Shown: positions 49,830-62,500 of the stretch, one piece after another
Numbering within the stretch: the first letter of the stretch is position 1
How the letters are laid out: each line of letters begins with the position of its first letter
Source of the DNA: Jacaranda mimosifolia
Taxonomy: Eukaryota > Streptophyta > Magnoliopsida > Lamiales > Bignoniaceae
Direction: 5' to 3'
Assembly (NCBI GenBank): GCA_018894105.1
Contig: CM032128.1
Coordinates: forward strand, 25,091,001 to 25,155,000
Length of the DNA: 64,000 nt
The notes under the pieces: model-generated
The model's input: only the letters and a program-made list of their open reading frames with translations
What the model was told of the DNA's origin: nothing
The model's database searches: none
Position numbers and translations under genes: made by a program

Positions 49830-52462
49830 TCAGGGAGTCCTCGAGTTCATAAAGCTCCTAGCAGCATCCAATGTCAAATCTTCGTACACCTGAAAGATTA
49901 TAACATAAGGACTCAGGGTAAGTTTAGCAAAAATTAACAGAAATGAATTACAATACCTGACTGTTTGGGCCATTTCAATACGGCAAAAGCAAAGATTGAT
50001 CAATTCAACGTACTTACAAGTTTCTTATAAACTTGCTGAAATGCCTTGCAAAATCTTTCTGCATCAGCTGGGCCAACCTAAAAGAGGTGTAACCAAAATA
50101 ATAACAATCCATGCTTTTGAGCATTTATTGGCATGCTTATTTTGGTTTCACCAAAATGGTCGAACAAATGGCTTTTAACATTTCCCTTCAATTATATGAA
50201 CATATGTATCATTCTTTTGTTGTAGAAAATACATTATGAAGAAGCTTATTGAACTTGAGCGAGTAGGTTTTCGAAAGACTTGGCTCAGCTCCTTCACAGC
50301 CCTAAATAATTTATCACGTCATAACAATACTACATTGTGACCATAAATTAACATGCAACTCAGATAGACCCAGAAATTTGAAGATCCATACTAATTTCAG
50401 AACAACTTGATATTAATTTGGTGTTATTTACAAGGACAGTTTCAAATTACAAGGCTTACCTTCTTCTCAGCGGCCACCTTTAGTTTTCCCCAAAATGCTT
50501 CTGCCATCACAAATCAATATAAAACATGATTAAGTTACTATGCAGAACAAAGAAAAATCTGACATCTAAATCCATGCTAATTCATATTTTTCATACAGTT
50601 TTCCATGTTATTCCAGAAAACAACTTTATACATAGGTGAGGCAAGGCAAGTGTCTACTGCATTCAATTTCAAGTAACAGAATGAAGATAAATAGAAGAAA
50701 CGGAATTTAAGAGCACAAAGAAGTTCAGGAAAGGGGGAAAAAAGAAAAAATAGAAAATGGAAGAAAGAAAAGAAGAAAAAGATAACTGAATAGTAACTAT
50801 GGCTGATTAGTACAGCAGGTCGAAAACTATACTGATTATCTTTTAGACTAAGAGAGTGTAAAACTAAAAAATAGCTTAGCCATATGCCACCTGGCTGCTG
50901 AACACCCTCCCACCAACCTTTTTAAAGATGAATCTCATGTAAATACCATAGAATAAGGCTTGATCTTGATCCAATCCACTCCACAAATTGAAAGTTCAAC
51001 ATAATCGAGATTTTTGAAAATTGGAAGCAATTAATAATTCAATAATCAAAACAATTTTCAAAAGAAACTTCTTTCCACAGAGGCCCAAACATGTCTTTCA
51101 TGGTCTTATAGAAGGAATGATGCCTACAATAGCAAGAAATTTTCTGAGCATTCTGCTGCAGGTTGTTCACATGAGAAAGATCAATGATAAGGTGAAAGAC
51201 TAATATCTAATGACCAGATAAACCACCATGATTATTGTTTCCAGAGATCTCTATGCCTCTTTTGTCCTCAGTATTCCATGCATCTTGCCACTCCTTTACC
51301 TGAGAGCATATCCTAAGGTTAGATACCAGCAGGCTAGAAAACCTGACAGCATTTGCAGAAAAATTATGCAGTACCTCCTCACTTGGTGCTGACCGAACTA
51401 GTTGTCTTGAAGAATCCAAGTCTGCCTGAACATAGAAGTTGAAAGTTACACATTTACAAGTCAATATATCAAATAAGACACGAATAGAAGGTGCAATTGG
51501 ACTTAGCAACACATGCAATATACAATGCCCCTTCAAATAAGCCATACAATATATGGATGGATGAAGCCCACTTAATAAAAATATAAAAGTAATACATATT
51601 ATAAACTGTCCATCAAGCTTTTTGATTTTATTTAGTCAAAATGTGGTTCTAATCAATTTTCTTCAAAAGTTCATATCAAGGACAGAGAAAACACAGGGTA
51701 CGTGCAACGGTCAAAGATGCTGAAATTAGAAAAAGCAAGACTAACTTGAGCTGCCGACAAATGAAGATCACAATTTGCGTTTATAGCAATAAAAAGTCAC
51801 AACCAATATTTTCAAGAAGTAATCTCCACTAACAATCCAAATTCAGTGTCTTCATCAATAAATTAAGCATCAGAAACTTTTCTTTTTCACTTTGGCATCG
51901 TTTCATAAATAATTACACAGTACCCAGTAACCCAAAGAGCAAATCCAATCTAAACACCTCCCTTATCCAACTAATAGTGAAAACAATAATAATAAACTCC
52001 CAATTCACCTACATTACACAAAACGTAATACTTTAACTAAGCGTCATTCATATGTAATGAACATATATACGTCTCTACACAGCAAAAGAACCTTACATTC
52101 AGAGCCATATATATACATATTAAACCTTCAATACTGACAAAATACAACCACTCAATCGAACAAAAAGAAGGGTACAACACAGACTTCAAACAATCCTATA
52201 CAGGAATTGAAATAATGATTGCAAAAGAAGAATTGAAGTAACTCAAGAAAATCGAAAATCACTTCCCTTTTTGTGGAAATATAAATATGACCCAAATAAG
52301 AAATTCAATTACAGACAAGCACACAGTTGTACAGACATACGCAATACTCTGTATGCAGATGTGTGTGTATATATCACAAGGGGTTCGGAGGCTTACGTGA
52401 TAATCGCGAGATCGAACAACGGGGAAGAGCTCCAGGACCTGTTGGAATTCATTTTCATCCAT
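49830..52462 (-). CDS. Small conserved-looking plant protein of unknown function, six exons
   Basis: Exons in coding order: 52462-52397, 51425-51375, 51299-51224, 50500-50460, 50077-50018, 49889-49830. All use GT-AG sites and join in frame to a 117-aa soluble acidic/basic protein starting MDENEFQQVLELFPVVRSRD and ending in LTLDAARSFMNSRTP. Notable pieces are KEWQDAWNTEDKR (middle), FWGKLKVAAEKK, and DAERFCKAFQQVYKKLVYEDL, probably helical. No signal peptide or membrane segment. The donor of exon 3 could instead be 3 nt earlier (51227), which would drop one glycine. I believe related proteins occur in other plants, but I know of no function and assign none. A TATAAA lies about 125 bp upstream on the minus strand. 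Confidence 0.8.
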
Positions 52463-52587
52463 GGCGCTTCGCTTTCACGTTCGCCGCTTAATGCGAAAAC
52501 AGAAATCGGACAACGGATTATTGGGAAATTTGGAATATGGGGAGCGAAAATAGTCCGCGCACCTGCGGTTTGCTTTTGCGAGTTCTC

Positions 52588-52593
52588 TTTATA
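52588..52593 (-). promoter_or_regulatory. TATA box of the 117-aa protein gene
   Basis: CATATAAAGAG on the minus strand, about 125 bp before the ATG, leaving a leader of roughly 95 nt. Confidence 0.4.
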
Positions 52594-53546
52594 TGCTGTA
52601 GCTTCAAGTATTCAACTAATGTCGCTCTTGCGATGAGAGAAAGTTGCTCAACTTGCTTTTTACAATTCTAAGGGATACTTGAATTGACACTTTTGGCATT
52701 GACCTCTCCGTGTGATTTTAATATTTTGATTTAAAAAAATCTCCATTTTAACATTTTTGGTCAAATTTTTTAATAAAATTATATTAAAAGAAGAACAAGA
52801 AATGAAATCAATCAATGTGATAGAGGTGAAGTTCATTTACTACGAATAGGATGGGAATATGCCAGGCTCTTCATCAAGCCTATGATCTAATCTATTAATG
52901 GTCCGCTTTGGCTTGGTTTATTTAATAATAAAAAAGTAAGGTCAAGACTTAAAAAGTACTATTTTTAACTAGATAAAGGCTTAGGCTCTTCTAAAAACTT
53001 ACAAAGTCTAACAGGTCGGCTCGTTTATCCTTTTTCATACAAAAAAGAACAATAATAGTGATATAATATTAAATAGTTAATTATATTTGATTTCTTTAAT
53101 TAATCTTTTATGGAATCTATTATGTTGTTTAGTATTGTTTTTTGTTGAAATGATACTATTTTATATTTAGATTTGAATTTTCATAATTATGAATTTTGTA
53201 TTTATCATTTTGATTATTTTTTATCAAGGTCTATTACAAATTTGAGCATATTAAAAATGTATATTTATGTGATGTTTAAACTTAATTGAAATCTTAATAG
53301 AAAATAGGCTTTCAAACCAAATTAAAGCTAAGGCTTTAGAATTTATTAAAAAGACTAAGCCTAACATTAAAATATATATATATATATATATCATAGATAA
53401 TAGGCTAGACTTAAGCTTATTATTTGCATAACAGACTTAGTTTATTTAAGTCAAAGTCTAACTTAACCTATTTACATGCTTAACTACGAGCATGATTATA
53501 CTCCTTGTATTACTTCTATAAAAGGGGCACACTACATCTTCTAGAG

Positions 53547-53835
53547 CCCGTTTGGTTTTGTTTTCTCAAGGTATTTTTATTTTCTAGTGGAAAGAAATAG
53601 TGAAAAATTAGTTATAAGCGTGAGTTTGAAAATAAAACATTGTTTGGATGTTTTGTTTAAAATGAAATAACTATGTAGGGTTGAAAATGAGTTGTATTTG
53701 AATGTTGATGTATTTTTGTATTAAAAGTCGTGCAAATGGGAGTAGAAAAAAATAAAGTGTGAAAATGGAGAAAGAGTCTAAAAATGTGTCTAGGAAAATG
53801 TGTTAAAAATAAAAATGCCTGTAGAAATAAGGGAG
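53547..53835 (+). mobile_element. PIF/Harbinger-type MITE, copy B (right end eroded)
   Basis: The left end GCCCGTTTGGTTTTGTTTT matches the terminal repeat of copy A. The interior shares AAATTAGTTATAAGCGTGA, GATGTTTTGTTTAAAATGAAAT and GGGTTGAAAATGAGTTGTATTTGAA with copy A in the same order. The right terminal repeat is not recognisable. Confidence 0.65.
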
Positions 53836-54198
53836 GAGTTGATAGTTTTCTGTTTTTTCAAAAAATTAATAAATAATACTCAATTCAATTTTTATAATTT
53901 ATCAAATTTGAAAATGACCATCTTATCTTTACACATATCCTAATAAATTTCGTGGTTCATAATCATTTAATCTAACAATTATTAAATAAACTTATTTGGA
54001 ATATATATATATTTAATTACTAAAAACATGTATATTATTCCAAAATATATAAAATCATAAAATAACTATTCAGTTATATATTTTGCCTTTTAAATTTAAA
54101 ATAAAAAGTAAAATTTATCAGCATGTCAAAGTTCAATATGCTTATGTACTATAAATGTTTGATATCTTTGTTGATAAATTTTTACTGATGATATCATG

Positions 54199-54311
54199 TT
54201 TTTTTTATTTACATATGAAATACACACTAAGAGTTCGTTATGACTTGAATCTTGAACCTCACACTTATATGTATAAGGACTATGCCATTAATCAATTGAA
54301 CACTAATCATC
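54199..54311 (-). mobile_element. SINE-like repeat, copy 5
   Basis: On the minus strand: TTCAATTGATTAATGGCATAG (A-box-like), GTGTGAGGTTCAAGATTCAAG (B-box-like), CTTAGTGTGTATTTCATATG and TAAATAAAAAAA. Confidence 0.5.
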
Positions 54312-55020
54312 TCATGTGATCCTTGAATTTATAACAACGTATTTTTTAATTCAATCATCCAAATGTTCTTAAATAAAATGATAAATATTAATAAATGTTC
54401 TTAATTTTTTTTTCATATATTTCGAGATGATAAATACAATGCTACAAAATATTCTTTTCAACATATGTATGTATATTTAGTGAGAGCACTATAATACTTA
54501 TTAAAATGCCTTGATAAATAGAATTAGAATTTCTATCTCATATGATTCTTTTGTAATCCAATAAGTGATAAAAGTTGAGTCAAATGTTATTTTAACCACT
54601 TAAATGTACTTTTAGCTGGTAAAACTTTTTTCCATAAAAATAAATAATTCAAACATGAGTAGTAAAAATAGGAAGTAAAAAATCATCCATAACAAAATGA
54701 AAACATTCCAAGAAAAATTAATCAATGGGAACCAACAAGTGATAACTCATCTACCAAAGTTGAGCATATGTATGCATAAATACTAATCATGGCAGGATAA
54801 CAATAGAATGATTCTTCAGTACACTGAAAGCTATCATTTTCTTTTGCAGCAATCAGTTTGCTACTACTTGTAGCAACATATCACATTTCTATCTAAACCA
54901 AAATAGTAAATGGCAGTGTGTCTCAGCATCAAATACTTATTCCTCAATATATCAATTATCAAGGCTCCATTTTCCCATCCCAATCTTCAGTTAACAATTA
55001 GATTATGTACTTGCGATGCC

Positions 55021-58000
55021 TCAAATCTTGGAGGCATCTGCAGTGATGTGGTTCAGTGCAACGGCTGTCTTGGAGCCTGATGACCGGCCTAAATACTGGT
55101 TGATATACTCTCCAGCCGACAACAGCTTCCCCAGGTCAATATTGGTTTCCACGCCAAGACCGTTCAGCATGTACACGACATCCTCTGTGGCGACATTTCC
55201 AGAAGCTCCCTTGGCATATGGGCACCCTCCTAGACCAGAAACTGATGAATCCACCGTGCTAATTCCCATCTATTAACAAATATTGTAAGGGGAAATGAGT
55301 TGATCACTTCATGAAGCATATATAAGCAAGAGGAAACAGAAACGAGAGGCACGTTATATCGTCAGCTGCAACAAGTCTACAGGCATGACAAACAATTGAA
55401 AAAAAAAAAAAAAGACGAAGAAGAAGAAAAAGAAAGAAAGAAAGAAAGAAAAAAAAAATCCAAGTGGGAACGATTCCAGGTAAAATTTAATGGTTAGGAT
55501 GACCAGATTGTTATTGCAGTACTGAGGGCAGCATTAGAGAGAAGTTACTCACTTGGAGGGACAACAGAATGTTAGGAAGAGACTGGCCATAGGTGTCATG
55601 GAAATGAACAGCTAGTTTCCCGACAGGGACAACAGCCATCACGGCTTCAAGCATAGGGAGAACAGTACCTGTGCCAAGAGAAAATACAAATGTTTTCAAG
55701 TGAGCTAGGAACTGAGGAAAAACTAGATTAAAAGCACAAACATGGTTGGAAGTTCCTAAGCACATTTCTTAAAACATTTATAGCCTTAATTGTCCATAAT
55801 ATCAACTCAAATGTGTTTAGGTACAAGTACCTCATTAACATCTACATTGTATGTCGGGAACCATAAGGAGAGACGGAAGTAAGATCATTTACAGAACTTG
55901 ATTAGTGCTAGGAGAAAATTTTAAAAAGAACAAGTTAAAGTTTTCTCATTAATAAAGATATAATTCATTTCATATGTAATGAAATACAGTAAAGTATTAT
56001 CTGCAACAAGAGACAGAAAGGTAAGAGTTGGTGAAGTCAAACTTTCTACAAATTGAAAACTTAGTCAAATGACTCATTGATGCTATGTTTGGACCAAGGA
56101 ATTCAGGAAGGAAAACTTAGGCAAGAAAGACTATGCAGTATGCACCTATATTCAGACAAGAAGTAGTAGTGTTCAGACACTTACCAGGTGTAGCAACTCC
56201 TATTGTATCACCAAGTGAGATCTCAAAACAACCCATGTTATGAAGTTCCCTTGCCACGTATGCAACTTTTGATGGGGAGATAGATCCTTCAACTGGGCAG
56301 CCAACAACACAAGAGACGTACCTGTTGAATATTTAATAGATAGTGTCAACCAAATTCAACCCATAATGACAAAGAATGCACTTTCTCTGAGAAAGTATTT
56401 TTGCCACCGTATAAAGATAATTTTATCAAATAGTAATTGAATTAACAGATAGTTTTCATATACTTAAAAACCAGTAATGGACCGGTTAGATGAGTTCAAG
56501 ATCTCTTAAAGCCTCTATTAGGGGGCCATCCATTTTTTCCTATTAGATTTGTTGTTGATAAATGTCGAAATACTGCACAGTTCGTAAGGTGCTGCTGAGT
56601 AGTAAATATATGTGCAAGCTGGTATTTAGATCCTGAACTTTTGGGTATAGACATTAAAAAGTTCTGAACAGTTTTTCTCCTATATTTGGTGCAAAGGAAC
56701 ATAGGTTAAAACTTCGAACAAAATATTTTTACCTCATATACTAACTTCAATTAATTTTGGTCAGAAATGAATCATGGTCAAGATAATGTAGCAAATGTGA
56801 TTTAACAAGTTTTTTCATCAGAAGAACTATAACCTGCCCTTCCTCTTTGTCCATACGTGTTATTAGTAATATTGGAATTAAGAATCAGGCTCCAGGGGTA
56901 GGGGTGGAGGCATAAAAGAGGGAGAGAACAAGTCATACCCGCGCACAGGAATTGAAAGCTTTTTGGCAGCAGAAGTTACAGCACGATAACGGGCAAGGCT
57001 CTCTTCAATACAGCAATTAATATTTGATTTTGAAAATGACTCAGAAGCTGATGCAAAGACAGCCACTTCTTTTGCACCAGCTGCAACAGCTGCTTCAAAG
57101 CCCTAGGAGTTATTTGTATAATTTATCAGAATATCTCCTTTGAATGATAAATAAATTCCTCAACCAAATTGGACTAAAAGTACAACCTACCTTAAGATTA
57201 GGTGTCAGCACAGGCAATCTAACACCTTCCAAATTCTTAACTGCCTCCATCACATCCTTTGCATCTGCCAGCTATTTCAATCAAATACAAGGAATTAAAT
57301 AGATGAAAGACCTAAAGCAGTTTAGCTTATGATAGCAGGTAGTTATTGATGAATGGATGAGTATGATTTTTCCAAAAATATTAATCACCTGTGGTACCCA
57401 CTTTGGCGAAACGAAACTTGTAGCTTCAACAACAGGCAATCCAGCAGAAACCAATTTGCGGATCAATTTGACTTTGACGGATGCTGGGACAATTGTCTTC
57501 TCATTTTGTAACCCATCCCTGGGGCCAACTTCCACTATCTTCACATATCTAGGTACGTCTTTGAAGAGCTACAGTATAGAAAGAAAATTGTTGTTCAAAA
57601 TCAATACTAACCAAACCAAGGCAACATGGTGATACAGGATGGTTTCAAATGAAGCAACATATTTTGATTCCGGTTTGCAGTGAAGTAGTCATTTATAGCT
57701 GTAATATCCCGACGTGCACTAACACTTTTTTGAGGACTTCACAAAACTATTAGCTTATTAAATGGATTACCTTGTACTTTGGTTCTCCTGTGTCATTGTC
57801 ATTGCAGTAGGAGGGACACTTATAATTGGACAAGTAGTGCAAATCACTCATGGTTCCACAGGCCACAGAACTCCTACCTAGACTTGAAGTCCTCTGCAAT
57901 GAGTTTCTCATTTTTCTCCTCCGTGTAATAGGCTCTTGCCTGTACTCTTCAAAATCGTCACTGAAAACAAAAACATATACTCGAGTGGATAAGTCAAGAA

Positions 58001-58482
58001 CCCTGAATAGGTAGGTATAACTTCTAAATTAGCTGATCACAAAATCCATAAAGGATGGGTGTGGATATTCTCTTGCTAAATCTAGGCAGCCTCAAAACAT
58101 CTTTGTTGGAAGCATATTAGGCAATAGTGATGCATTTTTACCATGTTCAATTTTAAAATCACGTAATTGATTAATGACGATGTAAGCCTGCACATGGTTA
58201 AAAATCTCATATGTGGAGAAAAAGATGCATAAACAAGGGAAATAACAATGAAGAGACACAGAGAAGCAGAAAATTCCTTTAGATTTTCTAAGAAAAATAA
58301 ACAACAAACACTTACTTGCAGCTATTAGATGAGCTGCAACTTCTCCCTTCAATCCAGCAGATTCCCATTCCCATATCTTCTCCAATAGGCCTGCACGCAC
58401 TGGATGAGAAGCTATAAAGCCGATCAATATTGCTCAAGCTTGGCAACTTGTCAAGACCTAGCGGTTCCTCCAAACTCGACAT
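55021..58482 (-). CDS. HMGCL: Hydroxymethylglutaryl-CoA lyase
   Basis: Cleaves HMG-CoA to acetyl-CoA and acetoacetate, the last step of leucine breakdown. Coding exons, in order: 58482-58316, 57960-57771, 57568-57389, 57271-57191, 57102-56939, 56321-56185, 55668-55553, 55269-55021. They total 1284 nt (427 aa) with all phases matching. TIM-barrel lyase motifs: GPRDG (134-138, catalytic Arg and Asp), HFHDTYGQ (metal-binding His328 and His330) and the family signature [14 protein letters not shown] with the catalytic Cys361. The first 55 residues ([16 protein letters not shown]..) are acidic/serine-rich and not a normal presequence. An internal in-frame ATG (Met73, 57911) starts an Arg/Ser-rich stretch. 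The protein ends in SKI. A leader intron is likely (58502-59251). Confidence 0.95.
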
Positions 58483-58501
58483 GGTGGAAGTGAAAATGCA
58501 A

Positions 58502-59251
58502 CTGAAACTGAAGAAAATCACAACTGAATTATTCTGCTATGAGCATTTGTTGAAGGCCTTTATGCTGGTAACAATTCATTAATGGTTCATGAAGAATCAA
58601 TAAATCAAACTACTATAACCACATATCTCCAGTCAAAACAAATACAATACCAATCTGAACCAATTTCAAACAAACTCTATATAAGTCTAGGCATAAATGT
58701 CGTAACTTATCGTAGTCGAGAATGAGGTAATCGGAGATTTAGCACTTAAACAAAACTACCCCACTTCAACATACAACCAAGCAACTACAAGAGATGCGTT
58801 GTATGGCAATAAATAATTCTCCTCAGCTAGCTGTTTCATGCAATGCAATGTGCAATACCAATAAATAAGTACAAAATAATTTCATCAAGCTTAGAAAATC
58901 CCCACTAGAGATCCCAAATCTTTTGTATTATTATCTTTCTCAATAAATCTCAAGAAACCGAAACCAGTAATCTAAGTTGAAATGAACCTCAATTTCCTCC
59001 CCGTGAAAAAGGAAAAAAGTTACATCTTCTAATTTCCCAAGAAGAAAGGAAGGAAAATTATAATCAAGCAGCCAACTAGAGATCCAAATATTGCTCTAAG
59101 AAACTTTCTTCCCCTCCAAAGAAAAGCAGAATTCTACTAAAATTTGAACCATCATTTCAGTCTTCTCAGGGAAAAAAGACGAAGAAGAAGCAGAAAGAAT
59201 GGGGGGAAATGTCGATCAAATAAGGAAAGAAAGAGAAAGAAAAACCCATAC
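58502..59251 (-). other. Probable 5'-leader intron of HMG-CoA lyase
   Basis: Donor TTTTAG|GTATGG at 59252/59251. Acceptor TTCAGTTTCAG before the ATG at 58482; two CAGs 6 nt apart could serve. The leader exon lies at about 59465-59252. The span has no open frame on this strand. Confidence 0.5.
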
Positions 59252-59493
59252 CTAAAATCAACAAAAGAAATTTCCGGGTTTCTGAAATTGGAAAGAAAGA
59301 GCAGGGGAAGTCTTGAAAGACCCTTTATTTTCCTTGGTAAAATTTTCCAGTAATTCCCAAATGTTGGGGTGTTGGGAGCTTGCTTCAGGTTTTGTACTAA
59401 AACACGGAAAGAAAGAAGACAAGTAGTGGTTGGCTGAGTATGTGGACAGAATAGCATACAAGGCACCGAAGAAACGTGACGGAGAATTCTGTA

Positions 59494-59501
59494 TATTTAT
59501 A
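59494..59501 (-). promoter_or_regulatory. TATA box of HMG-CoA lyase
   Basis: TATAAATA on the minus strand, with predicted initiation about 30 bp downstream near 59465. An ACGTG core lies at 59474-59478, close to that start, and a TGGGCC site II-like word sits further upstream near 59572. Confidence 0.5.
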
Positions 59502-59559
59502 CTGCACTGTATATTATACAAAAGTACGTTGCACTGTGTGTGTTAGACTTTAACGTTGT

Positions 59560-62500
59560 TGAGCTGAATCTGGGCCTTGGGGGTTGTCTTCAATCGGTAA
59601 TTTTCTTGTTCGGTGCGGACATTAATTCAATCGCCCGCAAAAGTATTGGGGGGAGGGATAGTGGGAAAGGGTGGTAGGTGGTTTTCAGTTGGGAGTTGGT
59701 CAATTTCCTCAACTTCATCAATTCTTATATTGATACCTTTTTTTTTTTTTTTTTTCCCCCTTAATTAGGATTAATTGAATCAAAATTATTTCCACTTGAA
59801 ATTGACATCCACCATTATCTGGTGGGATCGTCTGATCAACCGTTAAAAATGCTGATGATTAATGGTGGGAGACGGATCGAGTCAAACTGTGTTGGGCAAA
59901 AAATATATATTTTTTGTATAATGAAACTATTTAATTTTCAAAAATAATAGTAAAATTAAACTATATATTTATAAATGTAACAATTCAATTTAAATAGAAG
60001 AAAAAAATTAACATTTTAATTAATATAATTTATTCATTTCTCTTTGTTGTGTTCTAGCCATTCTATATGCCCACATGACATTTCGATCACGTAGGAAATT
60101 TCTTTTTTCTGCTTTTTATATTTATGTATTTTCTTAACTTTTTTAGAAGTGCTTTAATCTTTTACATTTTTATATGTTCATGTGTTATTTCGACTTATTA
60201 GAGTGTTTAATTTATTTTACATGTCTATATATTAGTTAGGCTTTTCCAATATATTTTTATAGTTTTTATTTTTATTTTTTATCTTTGTACTTTGATTTTT
60301 AATAATTTAAGGATGTAATTACCATTTTTATGTTTTATGGTTTGGGTGTTATAGTTGTTTTATACACTCATTTTGTATTTTGATAATTTAGAAAGCTTGA
60401 AATAATTTTTTATGTTTGTCTGTACTGCTCCTAGTCTTCTGGTTATATTTTAGTCATTTTGTTTATCTATACCTTTTAGTAAAATTTTATAATTGTCAAT
60501 AACCACTTTTGCACTTATACCACATGTATGCATATACGTTAATTGCTTTAATTATTAGATGCATATATATTGAATTTATAGTGGCAATTAGGATTTCATA
60601 AAGTAGAAAAAGATACGATTTAATTAGGTATATGAAAGGATTAGGATTTTCATAAAGTGAAAAAAAAAAAAAAAAAAAAAAGAGAGAGAAGATATGATTC
60701 TGAAATTTTAAAATACTAAATTTTAAATTATTTTCTAATTAGTTGTGATTGAACCTACTTAAATTCATTTTGGATCAATAACTCAAACAGTTAAATTGAA
60801 TTCACTTAATCATTTTGATTATTTTTATGCTATATTATTATTATCAAAAGAAAGAATGCTTTGTTTATAACGTGGATGTTACCTTTTTATTTTTATATAT
60901 GTTGTCTTTCAATTATTCTACCAATTAAATTAGACAATGCAATGGAAAGAATAAAATTGGAAACTCAATATAGAAAAAGTAATTTGAATATCAATTTCAC
61001 TAATTTTCTAAATTTATCATCTAAATTATTCTTCACAAATAATTTAATAAAATTATAATTATATTTCTTACAAAATTTATAAACTCATATTGTCAAAATT
61101 CCATTATTGATTTATTGTCATGCAGCCAATAGTCAAAAACCTATAAGTTGTTCTTTTCTTTTCTTTTCTTTTTCCTTTTATTTTGGGTTGTTTTTTTTTT
61201 TTTTTTGGGGTGGGTTGTGTGTGTGGGGGTGGGGGGGTTCTAGAACCACAAAAATAATGTTTATACATGTATATCAGGCGTGTAATGTCAGTGGTTTTTA
61301 TGATATTATTGTCTTATACATTTCGTTTGTTTTAGTTATTTGCTGGCTTTCTTTGTTATGATGATTATTATTATGGGATATTGGGATGGATAAGAGATAT
61401 GTATTCTTCATACATATACTAATTAATTTTTATTATATTGAAGGAGAAGCATACACAAAATATACAAACCACTTAAAAATATTTATACACACAAAAATTG
61501 CATGTGACAATTATTAATAATAATAAATATAAGTATATGTTAGAATTTTATAAAAAATATAATCAGATTACAAAATTAATTATTACATTTATTTTTAATT
61601 TATAAGCCAATAAAACTTATCTCAATTCAACCATAAGATTCAATACAATCCAAAATTAATTGGGTTTCGTTGTTCCATGAATCAGTAGTCACACTACCAC
61701 CCACAACTATAATCTTTTTGTTCTTTAGTTATGTTTCAAGGGAACCATATATTATAAATTATCATTTACTCTTTTCACATTAACGAATCTTAATGTGTTG
61801 ATTTTTTAGATAGTGCTTACATGATAGTCAAATGGTGTAAAGTTCGATAATATTAATTTCAAACATACAATTGGAGATTGAGGGATCGAACTTACCGATC
61901 TATTGATATGTATTTATATAAATTAAAAAAAAAAAAGTAAAGAAAAATAGTGCTGACATAGTGTAGATTGTGTGAGAAATTGGAGCCCATCTACTACCCA
62001 ATTTTTAACTTTATTTTTCATTTTTAATTTTAAGTATTTTTAAAAGGTTTAATTATATTTTAGTTAAATATTTTTAATATGTATCAAAATTATTTACAAA
62101 AATAAAGTTACTAAAACATACAATATTGCTAAATTTTTTATGCGGGATAGTGTTTATATATATATATATATATAAAGCATTATATATCACCAATTAGTCC
62201 TTTACTTTCTTTTAAAACTTTGTTTGATTTAAATTAAATCCATACAAATGAATTAATGCAACAATTGCTTATTAGAACTAAAGATGGTGAATAAAAATTA
62301 AGCAGTGATACATAGCAATGTTTATTACCTTATTCTATATTATTATATTGTCTGGCAATTTACAAATAAAACCCCTCCCCATTTTGTGATTTGAATTTAC
62401 ACATATCAAAATAGGTACCAAGTAACAATTTTTTTAATTTTTTGGGGGATGAGGGCACCCCCACTAAGCTCGTCTCTTCCTTGCAACATTTGGAGTGGGA

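Larger units (their letters stand above)
52650..55020. other. Intergenic AT-rich DNA
   Basis: Between the 117-aa protein gene's promoter and the 3' end of HMG-CoA lyase. Contains a MITE (53547-53835), a (TA)n run at about 53371-53390 and one SINE-like copy (54199-54311). No gene seen. Confidence 0.6.

Noticed and set aside
50221..50310. Extra exon candidate in the 117-aa protein gene
   Set aside because: It has a TAG acceptor-like start, but including it breaks the phase-0 join between ..AAEKK and VGPADAERF, which is natural without it.
52271..52636. 121-codon plus-strand frame over the start of the 117-aa protein gene
   Set aside because: Antisense to exon 1 and promoter of the spliced minus-strand gene, which has much better support.
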